DNA of 64,000 bases from Zelonia costaricensis (lineage: Eukaryota; Euglenozoa; Kinetoplastea; Trypanosomatida; Trypanosomatidae): assembly GCA_030849075.1 (NCBI GenBank), contig JASAOO010003513.1, positions 1 through 64,000 of the forward strand, given 5' to 3'. A model generated the notes under the pieces. That model was not told where the DNA came from. It did no database searches and saw nothing but the letters and a program-made list of their open reading frames with translations. This document shows positions 8,367 through 19,500 of this stretch, piece after piece (the stretch's first letter is position 1; every line of letters begins with the position of its first letter). The position numbers and the translations under genes were made by a program.

Positions 8367-11300
8367 ATGCCCTCGTTGCACAGCTTCGCCACTCCTTCGC
8401 AGTCCCTCGTCACGTCGCCCAGCCTCTCCGCACCCGACTTCGCCAACCTGCAGCAGCAACAGCACCAGCAGCAGCTGTCGCAGAGTCGGCGGGCGCACGG
8501 CACGGCTGGGCAGTCGCGTCAGCCGGAGAAGTCTCTATCCGTCCTCTTCACGGCAGTGGCCGCCGCTTCAGGTCCCGGCGTGCCATCGCCGACCACCACC
8601 CCGCTGCAGGCCGACGTCAAGGACAGCAGCACCCCGTACGAGGACAACACGTCCACGCCGCTGGGCACGCCTGGCTTCCCGGTGCTCGGCGTGCGGGTGG
8701 CGAGCCGCTCGCGCCTGCGCGTCAGCTCGCACGCCACGTCCGCCAGCGCCCTCCCCCTCACCCCTGACGACGACGCGATGGAGCCGCAGCCGGCGCTGCC
8801 GCTGCTCTCGTGGGTGCGTTCGTCGCCGCCCATGGTGGCGCTCCCGCCGCGGCCCAGTAGCGGCCTGCTGCGCCACCTGCAACAGCCACCGCAGCAGCAC
8901 CCACCACAGCGCGACAGCGGGGCTCCGAGTCGCCGCGGCGAGGCCCTCAAGTCGACCACGACAAGCTCCCTGTCGGAGACGTTGCATGACAGCGCCACGG
9001 CTACCTTGGCGCCGACCGGAAAGCGGGCAAGCCACAGCGGCACAGACACGGCAGTGATGGTGGACGAGGCGGCGGTGGACGCAGCCCCGTCCCCCACCTC
9101 GGCCACGAAGGCGGAAGTGAAGCCGGCTGCTTTGTCCACAGCCGTGGCAGCGCGCCGCACGTCGTCGCCGTCCCCCACGTCGCGGCGCGGCTCCGACCAC
9201 AACGTGAAGGACTTCATGCGTGAGACGGCGAACGACGCCGATCTGCCGCCTGGGCTGCAGCGCTTCCTGCAGAGCCAGTGCGTTCGCCACCCGCAGCCGC
9301 CACCGCAACCGCTGCAGGCGCCGCCACCACCGCGCGCACCCCCGAGCCTCCTTCCCGTCGACGTCAGCCCCGCTAGCCCCGCCCCCGCCACACGGGTCGC
9401 GTCGGTCCTGGTGGTGTCCGCCTCGCCCGCTGCCGGCTCTCGCGCTAGTCACCAGCACCCGCTCTGCAACAGCCGGTCGAACAGCAACAGCGACGAGGCG
9501 AGTGAACAGCGCAGCGGGTCAGCCGGGTGGATCCTCGACGCCGTGGCCGCAGCCGGGGCAGACACGGAGAGTCGCGCGAGGGCGGCGAAGGCGTGCGAGG
9601 AAGAGGAGGAGGGAGGCGACGCGCGGCCCGGCACGCAGGCACATGCGCTGCCAGGCCGCTGCTCCACGACGCTGCACCCCGCGGACGAGGACGCCGACGC
9701 TGACGCAACCACCGCGACCACGGCGGCGTCATCGCAGGGCCAACGCGGGCGGCGTGCGCTGGGGGACAGCGAAGTGGACGCAATGGCGTGCTACCGGTCG
9801 CCCGTCCTCGAGTCGGAACCGCTGCGCCTCGTCGCGGCTCCCTCGACGAGCAGCCAGCGCAACTCCTACGGCAGCGGTTTGGTGAGCGGCACCACGCTCA
9901 TCAGCGCGGCGACATCGCCACCGTTTTACTGCCCGCTCGGCAGTCGCCCCGCCTCCCCGCCGGCGGGCGTGCTGCGTGTCCTGCAGCTCTCCACGACGTG
10001 CTCGACGCCTGCAGCCGCGGCGGCGGCGGCCCTCGCCGCCGCCTGCGCCCGTGAAGGGGACCTCAGCCCCGCGCAGCGGGAGGCGGGGAACAGGGGGCGC
10101 CGCGAGTGCAAGGCTGACTGGGCATTCCCTCAGCACGACTCGGCCATCTCCGGCAAAAATGAAGACGGTGACACGACCGGGACTGGCGGCCTGGCGCGCA
10201 CCGCGCCGCGTAACCCCTCGGCCTCCCTCACCTCGAGTCCGCCGCTGCACTTGTCCCTCGCAGCGCACCGCCGCAGCACCGCGGCGGAGGGCGATCCCGC
10301 AGCCGACACCACGAAGGTGCTCTCCTCCCTCTCCGCGCCGGGGCCACTCGCAGACAAGGACCTGGCCGTCCCGCCACCGCCACGCCGCCCGCGCGCCCCA
10401 CCGCCACCACTGATGAGCCAGTCGCCGGTCACCTCACACGCCTCGCCGAAGGACAGCGGACAGCACGGTAGTAGCGGCAGCTTCAGCATCGACGCGCTGC
10501 GCGGGCGCCCCCCTCCACACGCGAATCTGGCCACACCGGCGCTCGGGAGTGAGACGCCCACGCCGCTGCACCACGCCGCACCCGCACCCACAACAGCGAC
10601 GACAACGACGGGCACGAACAGCGGCCGCGGCTCGAGCGCCTTTATCGGGTCCCTCAGCAGCCGCGGAGCCTCCCCGGTGACCCACCAACAGCTTCAGCCG
10701 TGGTTCCTTCGCTTGCAGTGCGCCGGCAACAGCAGCAGCGGCGCAGGGACTGGAGTCGGGGCTGGCATGCACGGTCGCCAGAGTAGCAGCGCAGCGAACC
10801 TGACGCTTGGCACGGAAGCGGTGGGCACCACGCTGATAGAGGTCACCAACACGACGAGCGCGTCCGGTCACCTGTCCTCCTGCGCGGAGGTCGAGCCGTC
10901 GCTGACGGCGGGGGTGGCGTGGCTCGGTTCCTTCACCTCCTACGTGCCCTCCGACTCGTCGCCGACGACGGATACGCTGACGAGCTTCAGTCACGGCGGG
11001 CACAGCGGGGGCTACAGCAGCTCCATCAGCGCCTGGGCAACTCGTGGCGCCGTCGCCGCCGCGACGGCCGCAGCCGTCGCCATGGCCGCGCACGCCTCGA
11101 CGTCTCAGTCCCTCTCCGCCCGCAGCCGCCGCCCCCACAACTTGTACAGCGCCTCCAGCACGACACGCGTCTCCACCGCGGGGGTGCCCTCCACCGAGAG
11201 CTCGAACTCGCCCTTGCCGCTGGCGCCGCGCGTGAGCGGGCTGCACCGCGCCGTCGCCTCCGCGTCACCCGCCGCGTCGATGTCCCTGCAGGCGCCTCCA

Positions 11301-11708
11301 GCACCGCCGGCCCCACCCGCGCCGACCTCGTCCCCCTCGCCGGGCCGCAGCCCAGGCAGCAGCTTCACGTGCAGCCGTGCGAGCGGCGCTGTAGCGCTGG
11401 GCAGCGACGGCCCCCTCTCCTCCGCAACACCGGCAGCAGAGGCGCTCTCTGGCTCGTGGCACCACACGGCCACCAACACCACCGCCGCGACCAGCAGCGC
11501 CGCGGACCTCATCGCGCTGTCGGAGCCCCCCGTCTTCTCTCACGCGGCGAGCGCCGGCGGTCCTGCCCCCGCGCCGCCGGGCTCCGCGCACGCCGCGGCG
11601 CACCGGGACGAATTGCCGTCGGTCGCTTCGCTGATGACGCGCTCCTCCAGCGTGGATGGCTCCGTCGTGAGCGTGGCGCTGCTAAGCCCAGTCCCCACGG
11701 ACATGTAA
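8367..11708 (+). CDS. hypothetical low-complexity protein, 1113 residues
   Basis: I do not recognise this protein. It is a single uninterrupted frame of 1113 codons with strong third-position G/C and is rich in Ser, Ala, Pro and Thr throughout, suggesting a largely disordered protein. The N-terminus has a Gln-rich patch (residues about 28-38). The most conserved-looking island is about 275-305, where NVKDFMRETANDA leads into DLPPGLQRFLQSQ (292-304). Several PPPP stretches follow, including PPPPRRPRAPPPPL near 672-685, which could bind SH3- or WW-like domains. No membrane segment, signal peptide or enzymatic motif is visible. The start is the first ATG after the predicted splice acceptor. The gene lies between TRAPPC13 and the CesT/PDZ gene. 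A cytoskeletal or scaffold role is possible, but nothing in the sequence shows it. Confidence 0.8.
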   Translation: MPSLHSFATPSQSLVTSPSLSAPDFANLQQQQHQQQLSQSRRAHGTAGQSRQPEKSLSVLFTAVAAASGPGVPSPTTTPLQADVKDSSTPYEDNTSTPLGTPGFPVLGVRVASRSRLRVSSHATSASALPLTPDDDAMEPQPALPLLSWVRSSPPMVALPPRPSSGLLRHLQQPPQQHPPQRDSGAPSRRGEALKSTTTSSLSETLHDSATATLAPTGKRASHSGTDTAVMVDEAAVDAAPSPTSATKAEVKPAALSTAVAARRTSSPSPTSRRGSDHNVKDFMRETANDADLPPGLQRFLQSQCVRHPQPPPQPLQAPPPPRAPPSLLPVDVSPASPAPATRVASVLVVSASPAAGSRASHQHPLCNSRSNSNSDEASEQRSGSAGWILDAVAAAGADTESRARAAKACEEEEEGGDARPGTQAHALPGRCSTTLHPADEDADADATTATTAASSQGQRGRRALGDSEVDAMACYRSPVLESEPLRLVAAPSTSSQRNSYGSGLVSGTTLISAATSPPFYCPLGSRPASPPAGVLRVLQLSTTCSTPAAAAAAALAAACAREGDLSPAQREAGNRGRRECKADWAFPQHDSAISGKNEDGDTTGTGGLARTAPRNPSASLTSSPPLHLSLAAHRRSTAAEGDPAADTTKVLSSLSAPGPLADKDLAVPPPPRRPRAPPPPLMSQSPVTSHASPKDSGQHGSSGSFSIDALRGRPPPHANLATPALGSETPTPLHHAAPAPTTATTTTGTNSGRGSSAFIGSLSSRGASPVTHQQLQPWFLRLQCAGNSSSGAGTGVGAGMHGRQSSSAANLTLGTEAVGTTLIEVTNTTSASGHLSSCAEVEPSLTAGVAWLGSFTSYVPSDSSPTTDTLTSFSHGGHSGGYSSSISAWATRGAVAAATAAAVAMAAHASTSQSLSARSRRPHNLYSASSTTRVSTAGVPSTESSNSPLPLAPRVSGLHRAVASASPAASMSLQAPPAPPAPPAPTSSPSPGRSPGSSFTCSRASGAVALGSDGPLSSATPAAEALSGSWHHTATNTTAATSSAADLIALSEPPVFSHAASAGGPAPAPPGSAHAAAHRDELPSVASLMTRSSSVDGSVVSVALLSPVPTDM

Positions 11709-11937
11709 GGGCAAATGGGAGTGGGGTGAGTGCAGTGGGAAGTCCTTGCAGCGAGGGTGCTATACAAGAAGGCTGTGTTTGTGTGTGTGTATGAGTGCAT
11801 GTTGGTGAGACTAGCGATGCGGCGCACCGGTCCTCCTCCGCCTCCATCTACTTCCAGCACGCACCAGTGCTCCCCTCGCTGCAGAACGGGGGCGCGCTCT
11901 TCTTCATATTTTCCCTTTAAGTTTGGTTGTTGTTGTT

Positions 11938-11959
11938 GTGTGTGTGTGTGTGTGTGTGT
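11938..11959. repeat. (TG)n microsatellite
   Basis: A perfect TG run follows a TTG trinucleotide stretch in the presumed 3' untranslated region of the 8367-11708 gene. Confidence 0.9.
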
Positions 11960-12301
11960 ATCGGGGAAGGAGAGAGGGGGGCGGGAGAGGACACTCCTGG
12001 TTGTCACGGCTTTGTGTGCCGCCCGCGTGCGAGTCTCGCGATCCTCCGTCCCCTCCCCCTCCCCGTCTTCCTTCCTTCCTTCCTTGGTGATGTTCGACGT
12101 GAGCGCCCGCACCGCGCTCTCCTCCTCCCTCTCAGCCACGCCCGTATAGGGGCGCCTGATGCTCTCCCGCCTCCACCCTACTCGAGTCCGAGTGATGCAA
12201 ACGTGTTCGCCATCGAACGTCTTCGCGCGCTCCCCCGCCCTCCCCCAAAAAAAAACCGGCACCCTCGGTTAGGGTCACCCTTCGTTGCTGATCTTTGTGT
12301 T

Positions 12302-12333
12302 TGTGTGTGTGTGTGTGTGTCTGTCTGTGTGTG
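12302..12333. repeat. (TG)n microsatellite with CTGT interruptions
   Basis: TG dinucleotides over about 32 bases are interrupted once by CTGTC, in non-coding spacer. Confidence 0.85.
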
Positions 12334-13548
12334 GATTTGTGCAGTCGACCTGCAACCCGTCGTGCGGTCGCGCTTCTTGGAACGCAAACATGTCTTCACT
12401 TGTGCCTAAAGCTTCCCTCCCTTCCCTCTCCCCAACCCGCCGTCCTCGGCGTACAAGGAGCAGCCTACGCCTACGCCTGCTCCAGCCCTCCCTCCCCCTC
12501 CCCCCCACCGCTGCCCCTTCTTCCCTCACGTGCGCACTTCTCCGGCTTTTGGGGTAGCACGGAGCGCGTGTGTGTGTGAGTATATTGGTCCCCTCCTGTG
12601 CTTTTCACGTCCCTTCGTGTGTCTACCTTTTCCCGTCCGGCTCCGCATGCCTCGAGCACCGCCGGCAACCCCCCCTCGTCTCCCTTCCCTTCCTTTTTCG
12701 CTCTCTCTCTCTCGCACGTCGACGACGGAAGTTGAACGAGCACCCAGCGTGCTACGCCCATCATCACGAGCAGCCACCTCCACCTCGCGGGCGCCTTCGC
12801 GGCCTGAGAAGCGAGAAGAGAAACAGCGCGCACACCGCTGCCCCGCCCGCCCGCCCGCCCCCCCCCCCTTCTGGCCTCTCCCCTCCCCTCCGAATGGCTA
12901 GACTCTCCCTCCGCACGGTCAGGCACAGCGCACACGTGCACACGTCGTCGTCGCGTCTTGGGAGTGGTGCCGTGCTGGGGTATCTCGTGTGGTCGACGAG
13001 GGTGGAGGCGTGTCTCGCACACGGCCTGGCGACTCCCTCGCCCCTCCCACCTTCCCCGGCTGCGCCACAACGGCGCGGTCGACACTGCATCGTCCAGTCG
13101 CACTCTTCCACCTCCCTCTCTCCCTCCTGTCCTTCTCTCCACGCCACTACGCTACTGAACGACACACAATTGACGCCACATCAGGTCATGAGCGACCCTG
13201 TACACACACACACACACACAACTCCTTACCTCCTTTCCCTCCAACTTTCCTCTTCGCCAGCTCGGCGCCCCACCCCATTGTCCCCCCCCCCCCAACCCCC
13301 ACCCCACACACACACACACAAACGTGCCTAACTCTGCCAGCCACACCCGCTTCGACCTCCCTCTCTCCTTTCTTCCTGTTGCGCTTTCTCTTCACTGTGC
13401 GTGGACCAGCACCGCGTCTGCCACACGTGCGACCCCCTCTCCGCCCCTCCCCCCTTCTCCCACCTCGCCCGACTGCCGCTCCTGCACCGCACTCAGGCGC
13501 ACCGTCGTCACCGACCTCACCGACCCCTCCCACACGTGTACCACTACT

Positions 13549-13577
13549 TCTCTTCGCCTCCTCTCTTTCCTCCTTAG
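13549..13577 (+). promoter_or_regulatory. predicted spliced-leader acceptor for the CesT/PDZ gene
   Basis: A strong pyrimidine tract (13549-13575) ends in TTAG, with AG at 13576-13577. No ATG occurs before 13703, so the predicted leader is 125 bases and the start at 13703 is favoured. Confidence 0.55.
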
Positions 13578-13702
13578 ACACACAAACACTTAGACAGGTG
13601 CACCCGCACCGGCAGAGACACGGCTTTGTGGACTACGCAGCCGACGCCGCCGCCGCCGCCGTCTTTACCGCGGCGCACCTCCCCTCTCGTACACGAGTCA
13701 TC

Positions 13703-16036
13703 ATGAGCCGTAGCGCGGTCGCTTCTCCCCAGCAGCAGCAGCAGCAGCAGCAGCAGCGCGAGCATGTGAACATCATCCACCCCGATGAGGGCAAGCGCTA
13801 CAAGCTGAATGTCCGCACCCCCATCGCGCGGCTGACGATTGGGAAAGTGAAGCAGTGCCTCGCCGCCGCCAGCTCCTGCCCCATCCCGCTGGAGGAGATG
13901 GTGCTGCACTTGAACGGCGTGCCGCTCAGCGATGACCGCGACGTGTGCGGCAGCCTCGGCATCGGCAACGGTGCAACCCTCTCGGTAGAAGCCCGCGCAG
14001 GCCCGCCGCCCTACGCCGCCGGCACAGATGCCGGCCACACGCAGGACAGCTGGGTGAACGGCAGCCCCCGCTCGCGCAGTGCGCGCGCCGTGGCCCCCGC
14101 CCCCGCCGCCGCGGTCGCCTCCCCGCCATCGTCCTCGCACGCCGCACCGCCGTACGCGCTGTCTGATCAGCGCCGCCTGCTGGAGCTGCAGACCCTTCAG
14201 CAGCAAGACATGATGCTGCACAAGGACGACGTGGTGCGCGACGACGTGCTTCGCCACACCCTGCGTCACGTCGACGAAGCCGTGGACGCCGCGAACCTCC
14301 GCCGCCGGCAGCTCGAGCGGCAGCGCGCGATCGCCGAGGAGGAGTTGCGGTGCATGCGGGAGAAGGAGGCGGCGGCGGGGAAGGAGCGGGAGCGGCTGAC
14401 CCTCCTTCGCGCGCAGGAGGCTGCACGAGCGGCGGAGCGGGCGGCGCAGCTGGCCGAGCGCCGCGAGCAGCTTCGCGCGGAGCAGGAGGCGGCCCGGGCG
14501 GTGGCGATGCTGAAGCTAGAGAATGAGAAGAAGAAGGCACAGCTCGCCCAGCAGCAGGCCTTCTTCGACGCGGAGCGGGAGCGGGCGCAGCTGGAGCAGG
14601 CGAACTTCGAGGCCGCGAGCAAGGCACGCGAGCTCGAACTGCGCGCACGCGAGATCGACATCGAGCACCAGCGTTTGGCCCGCATTCGGGAAGCGCGGGC
14701 ACTCGACACGGACCGCCGACTCGCCGTGCAGCAGCGGCTGCACTACTACGCGCAGCTCGGGGTCGAGGCGCCGCGCTCGCTGCAGCGCGAGGCGGCGGCG
14801 CTGCTCCTGCAGGCTGGGAGTGGCCTGGTACAGGACGGCGAGGACAGCGAGCTCGGGGACGACCGCACGGGCCTGGACAGCGCAAGCTTGCCATCGCGCT
14901 TGACGAGTCACCGCGTCGCGGGGCCCGCCGCCATGCGCAACGGCGGTGCCCACTTGAACGGCACGGGTGTGGAGGCCTCGCTGCTGAACCACAGCGACGG
15001 TCTCGTGCGCAGCCGCGGCGCGTCTGCAGCACCGGGAGCGGCCGCAGCGGGTGCGGCCGTCGCGCAGTTCCCGGGCAACGGCGCCGTGACGAGCGTGCCG
15101 GAGGGGTCCTTCTACGATGCACGGCAGAACGCCGAGGCGAACCTGCACCGCCTGGGCGACGATCTCGGGCTGCAGGACCGGCTGCAGTTCGACGAGAGCG
15201 ACACGTGCGTGATCAGCATCGATGGCGAGTACACGCTGCTCGTCACGTACGACGCAGCGACGGAGCGGCTGTACCTGTACTCCACGCTGCTCGCCTCGCT
15301 GCCCACCGTCGTGCAGGCGACGCCGGAGGGACGCCTAAAGCTGTACGAGTTCCTGCTCGAGGCGTCGCTGCTCGGGCGGGAGATGTGCGGCGGCGGCGTG
15401 GGGGCCTCGCTGCGCAACGACTTTGTGCTCATGTCCGCGAGCCTTTACATGCCCACGAGTCAGCCGTGGTCGCTGCGCACGCTGGCGCCGCAGTTCCTGC
15501 ACTGTCTGCGCCACTGGCGCACCAAGCTCACCGAGTTCCTGCAGACCCTCGGACAGCAGCAGCAGCAGCACTCTGTGGGGTACTCGCCAAGCTCCACGTC
15601 CTCGGCGCCGCAGCAGCAGCCGCGCGCCGCCGGCCCCTCCTCCCCTGCCATCCACGTCGCCAGCCCGGCCTCGCGCATGTCCGCCGCGTCGTCACCGTCC
15701 CGCACGCCCGCCGCGGCCACCCCGTCGGCGCCGTCGCCGCGGGTCATCCCGGTGCTTGGGCTCGAGGTGACGGGCACGGTGCTCGTGAACGGGGTGCCGA
15801 CTCACTACGAGGACGGCGTGCTCGTGGTGAACGCCGCAGGGCCCGCCGTGCTGGCTGGCGTGCAGCCGAACGACTTCATCGAGGAGCTGAACGGCGTCCG
15901 CATTGGCAACGTCGCGGACTTCCGGCGCGTGATTGAGCAGCAGCTGGAGCCGGGCATGCTGGTGCCCGTGCGCATCAGCCGCGGTGGGGTGGCGATGGTG
16001 GTGACGGTGCGGGTGGAGGCGGCGTGGTCGCTCTAG
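13703..16036 (+). CDS. ubiquitin-like / coiled-coil / CesT-family / PDZ multidomain protein
   Basis: The 777-residue protein has four parts. A nine-glutamine run (10-18) precedes a ubiquitin-like fold at about 21-99, with KLNVRTPIARLTIGKVKQCL and VLHLNGVPLSDDRDV. Residues about 160-360 form a long Glu/Arg/Ala-rich coiled coil. Residues about 486-620 fit the Tir chaperone (CesT) family of type III secretion chaperones: GLQDRLQFDESDTCVISIDG, then LLVTYDAATERLYLYSTLL, LYEFLLEASLLG, and a final helix ending HWRTKLTEFL. Residues about 681-777 form a C-terminal PDZ domain (GPAVLAGVQPNDFIEELNGV). CesT-like domains are known in bacteria and, as I recall, in some trypanosomatid proteins. The sequence suggests a scaffold that dimerises through the coiled coil and binds partners through CesT and PDZ. 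Partners and location are unknown; no membrane segment is seen. It is not a secretion chaperone in any obvious sense, as it is about five times the length of one. Confidence 0.8.
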   Translation: MSRSAVASPQQQQQQQQQREHVNIIHPDEGKRYKLNVRTPIARLTIGKVKQCLAAASSCPIPLEEMVLHLNGVPLSDDRDVCGSLGIGNGATLSVEARAGPPPYAAGTDAGHTQDSWVNGSPRSRSARAVAPAPAAAVASPPSSSHAAPPYALSDQRRLLELQTLQQQDMMLHKDDVVRDDVLRHTLRHVDEAVDAANLRRRQLERQRAIAEEELRCMREKEAAAGKERERLTLLRAQEAARAAERAAQLAERREQLRAEQEAARAVAMLKLENEKKKAQLAQQQAFFDAERERAQLEQANFEAASKARELELRAREIDIEHQRLARIREARALDTDRRLAVQQRLHYYAQLGVEAPRSLQREAAALLLQAGSGLVQDGEDSELGDDRTGLDSASLPSRLTSHRVAGPAAMRNGGAHLNGTGVEASLLNHSDGLVRSRGASAAPGAAAAGAAVAQFPGNGAVTSVPEGSFYDARQNAEANLHRLGDDLGLQDRLQFDESDTCVISIDGEYTLLVTYDAATERLYLYSTLLASLPTVVQATPEGRLKLYEFLLEASLLGREMCGGGVGASLRNDFVLMSASLYMPTSQPWSLRTLAPQFLHCLRHWRTKLTEFLQTLGQQQQQHSVGYSPSSTSSAPQQQPRAAGPSSPAIHVASPASRMSAASSPSRTPAAATPSAPSPRVIPVLGLEVTGTVLVNGVPTHYEDGVLVVNAAGPAVLAGVQPNDFIEELNGVRIGNVADFRRVIEQQLEPGMLVPVRISRGGVAMVVTVRVEAAWSL

Positions 16037-16522
16037 CGCGCCGGCTGGTTGCCGCCGCCCCCCCCCCCACCCCCCTCCCGCTTCTCGTAGACGAGCTTGA
16101 CGAGGACGTGGGGGGGATGGTGGCGTTGCACGTGGCGCATCTTCTCGTGCGGCCACCGCTGAGCCCGGGCCGAACTCAACAACGACGCAGAGGAGGACAG
16201 CGGCGTTGCCGAGGAGGCCTGTCTCCCACCCTCTATCTTCTTCTGTTTAACGCGCCTTCTTGCGCCGCGATACGCACGTGAGACAGCGGGCGATGCGTCG
16301 CCGGACGCGTCGAGGACGTGGCGCTGACAGCGCCGAGTACACCGTGCGACGCGCTTCTGCGCGCGCTCTCATAAGCAACGATGATCCAGTGCTCCCTTCG
16401 GCAATCCACCTCCCTCCCTCCCCCTCTACTCCCAATGACAACACGACACACACACACGCGTGAAAGGCACGCCAACACACACAGACACACACAGACTTGA
16501 GTGCACTCACTGCTCTGCGGTC
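16037..16522. other. intergenic region, 486 bases
   Basis: A short spacer with a C-rich start, a pyrimidine tract at about 16407-16434 and CA dinucleotide runs. No gene is seen. Confidence 0.5.
16407..16466 (+). promoter_or_regulatory. predicted spliced-leader acceptor for the 16523 gene
   Basis: The pyrimidine tract at 16407-16434 is followed by CA repeats, and the first AG is at 16465-16466. The first ATG after it is 16523, giving a 56-base leader. Confidence 0.45.
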
Positions 16523-19500
16523 ATGTTTGGCGAGGCACCGTCGGCAACCGCCCCCACCGCGGTGCCACGCCACCGGCAGCCACAGCACGAGCAGCAGCAG
16601 CAGCAGCAGAGCACACAGAGGGCGGAGAGCGATGGGGTGACTGTGGTGAGTGCGACGACGTGCGCGTCCTCAGCGGAGTCTGACGGAGCTTCGTCGTGGC
16701 CGCGGCTTCAAGTGCACCGGCACCACAGCAACCTCAGTTCACTGCGCGCTGTCCCCCGCGAGGAGCGCCGCGACGACCCGCTTGCTTGCGGCAAGTCGCA
16801 GCGCTACCTGCAGCAGCCCCTGCGGCCACTGCGTCGGCGGGCACGGTCCAGCCCCTCGCCCGTCCCAGTACTGGCCACACCAACTCCCTCTCGTCACCGT
16901 CGCTGCCGCTCGGAGTCTTGTGTGAGCGCCAGCGCTCGACCAGCCAGCGCCACACCGGGCGATGTAAATGTGAGCAGTGTTACCGCACCAGGCGACGATG
17001 AGGACGACGGGGTGAGTGTGGCGGCGAAGGCAGCGAGCACCGCTGGGGCCGACATGCGCAGCCACGGCGACACGTCTACGCGTGGTGAAGGTCCACTGCG
17101 GGTCTCCGGCACCGAGCGGCGAGGAAGCGCCACCGCCGCGATTGGCGTCCCTCGCGCGAAACGACCGCGAAGACGCGCGTCGCCGGTCGCCCACGCGAAC
17201 TCGGCGTTGCTGGAACGGGCGGCAGAGGAGGAGGCGCCGTGCCGGCCGCGATTTCTTTCCACCTCGTCCACTCCGCCACCCCCACCGCAGCGACGCCACC
17301 CGCGTCCTCCTCCCTCTCCCACGCCGCCGCCGCTGCGCGTGCCGCTCGCCGTCAGCGCAGCTGCAGCACGAGCAGGGCCAACATCGCCTTGCGCGCGGCG
17401 TCTGCACACGACACGCCTCACCGAGGACATGCCAGAGTCGCTGGCACGCCTACTGCGTCAGTACCTTGCACAGTCGCCGCCGAAGCCTCCACCATCGCCC
17501 GCGCGTTCACCGCCTGCCGCAGGAGGCACCGTGGTCGATCGCCACGCGTGGACGCGCTTCCTCGCGGTGCGATGGGGCGGTGCCGCACTCCCGGACGAGC
17601 CCCCGCCCCCACCGTCGGCACCGCCGTCCCCGCAGCGTGCGGACGGGAAGCGAAGGCGAACGGAGGAGGAGGAGGACGCCGGCGATGCCGAGACGCGAGC
17701 TCCGGCGGCTTGCGGTGCCGGTGCGCTTGGCTCCGTCGTCCCGGGCTCCGCATCCGCCACGCGCGCGCCCCTGTCGAGGCTGTGGCGCCTGCTTCGGCAC
17801 TACCCACATGACGTCAGCGCGTGTCTCGCGCTGAGCCTCGGCGTCTGCACCGCACTAGATGCCATGCGGGCCGTGCCACCGCCGATGCTGCCCGACGCCG
17901 CGCTAGAACAGATCGCCCTGTCCACCTCCACCGACGCGCACGCCTTCGCGGCAGCGCACGCGGAGGCCTGGGTGCGGTACAGCACACAAGTGCAGACGCG
18001 GCGTGGCGCGGGAGCAGCCGCACACGCGGCGGCCGACTCCAGCAATCCCTCAAGGTCGCCGCACCCCGCGACGTGCGCGTGTGGGTGTCTGGTTGTAGGG
18101 CAGCTACTCGACCCGCACCGATACCGCTTCCACCTCCTCTACTACCGCTACCACGGCCGGTCTACACCGGCGCCGCTGCCGGCGGCCGCGAGCACGGCTG
18201 AGGCGGTCGCCGCGCAGGACACACGTGATGTGGCCCCGCCCACGGTTTGGCGTGAGGAGCTTCCAGGTGGCGTGGGCGGCACCGTGGTCGCCGCCTCCCG
18301 GCTGGCCGCAGAGCAGGCGGTCTTGGTGGAGGAGGCGCGCCTCCGCTTCTTTGGGCAGGCCCTGCCGCACGATGCACGCCTCCGCCCCTCCCTGCCCGCT
18401 TCTCTCGCGGCGCCGCCTGCACAACCAGCACGGCCGCCACACCAGCAGTCAAGCACGCTCGCACCACCTCAGGACGAGTCCGACCTGCCTTGCCCGCACA
18501 CAGGCCCCTCCCCAGTCTCCCTGCTGCCGCTCCTGGCCGTGCAGACCCTCGCCGACTTCATCGTCGCCTCCAGCGCGCGGCGTGGCGCGGCTCTGGCGCG
18601 GCAGCAGCAGCGGTGGGAGCGGCGCCGCGGCCGCCGTTGCAGCACAGGTCCTGCTGAACTATCTGTCAACGCCGCATGTCGCCACGGTGTCGCGGCTGTA
18701 GTGGGTGACGAGGTCGATGACCCGCTGCGGGGATACGCCGGGTTCTGCAGCGAGGCGGAGCGGCTTTGGGTTGTCCTGGCGTGTGTGTGGATGGCCTGGA
18801 AGCAGCTCGAGCAGTGCGTGTCGCTCGCCTTCCTCGTGCCGCGTCTGGAGGTGTTGTGGACGGGCGACCGAGCCGGTGACACGGCGACGGCGCCGCGGAA
18901 CAGCGCCCTTCGGGGGACGTCGGCGCTCACGCGAGCCGCGGATGCCGTGCGACGCAGCCCGGCCGAGCTGCGACGCCTCCTGCTCGCGACCGCGAGTGAC
19001 GCACCTGCTGCCTGCCCCTTTCCGCCCCGCCTCCCCTCGCGGCGCAGCGGCAGCGGCAGCGGCAGCGGCGGTCACCCGCACACGAGCGTGCTGACGCAGC
19101 ATGTCTGGCAGGACGCGGCAGCGTGGGAGCGCGGCGTGCTTCAGCAGCTGCGCACGCGCCTGCTAGAGCAGGAACCTCGCGAGTTCCGCGCGGACGCCGC
19201 CGACGAGTTGTCTGCGGACCTCGTGGCAATGGAGTCCTTTGTGCATGCCTCGCTCAAGGGACGCGTGGGCTGGCTGCCGCTGTGGGGCGCCGTAGCGGTG
19301 GAGGTGTCCGAGCTGTACACGGAGCAGCGTCGCAGCGACAGCGCCATGCTGGCACAACTGCGGCGCCCACCTCAACACCGCACGCGTGTGGAGGCGCAGT
19401 CGGCGTGGCTTCTGGCTGGACGCGTGCAGCAGGTCGTCCTGCTGGCAACGCGGCTCCTCTCACTGCCGTGTGCCGCAGCGGCAGCAACGGCAAGCGCCCG

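Larger units (their letters stand above)
11709..13702. other. intergenic region upstream of the CesT/PDZ gene
   Basis: Two kilobases with no supported gene. It contains TG runs at about 11938-11959 and 12302-12333, CA runs, and repeated C/T blocks. A frame open from 12989 joins the next gene in phase, but its first codon is GTG and it lies upstream of the best splice acceptor at 13577. Confidence 0.5.

Noticed and set aside
12989..13702. 238-codon upstream extension of the CesT/PDZ gene
   Set aside because: Starts with GTG, is Pro/Thr/His repeat-rich, and precedes a strong splice acceptor at 13577.
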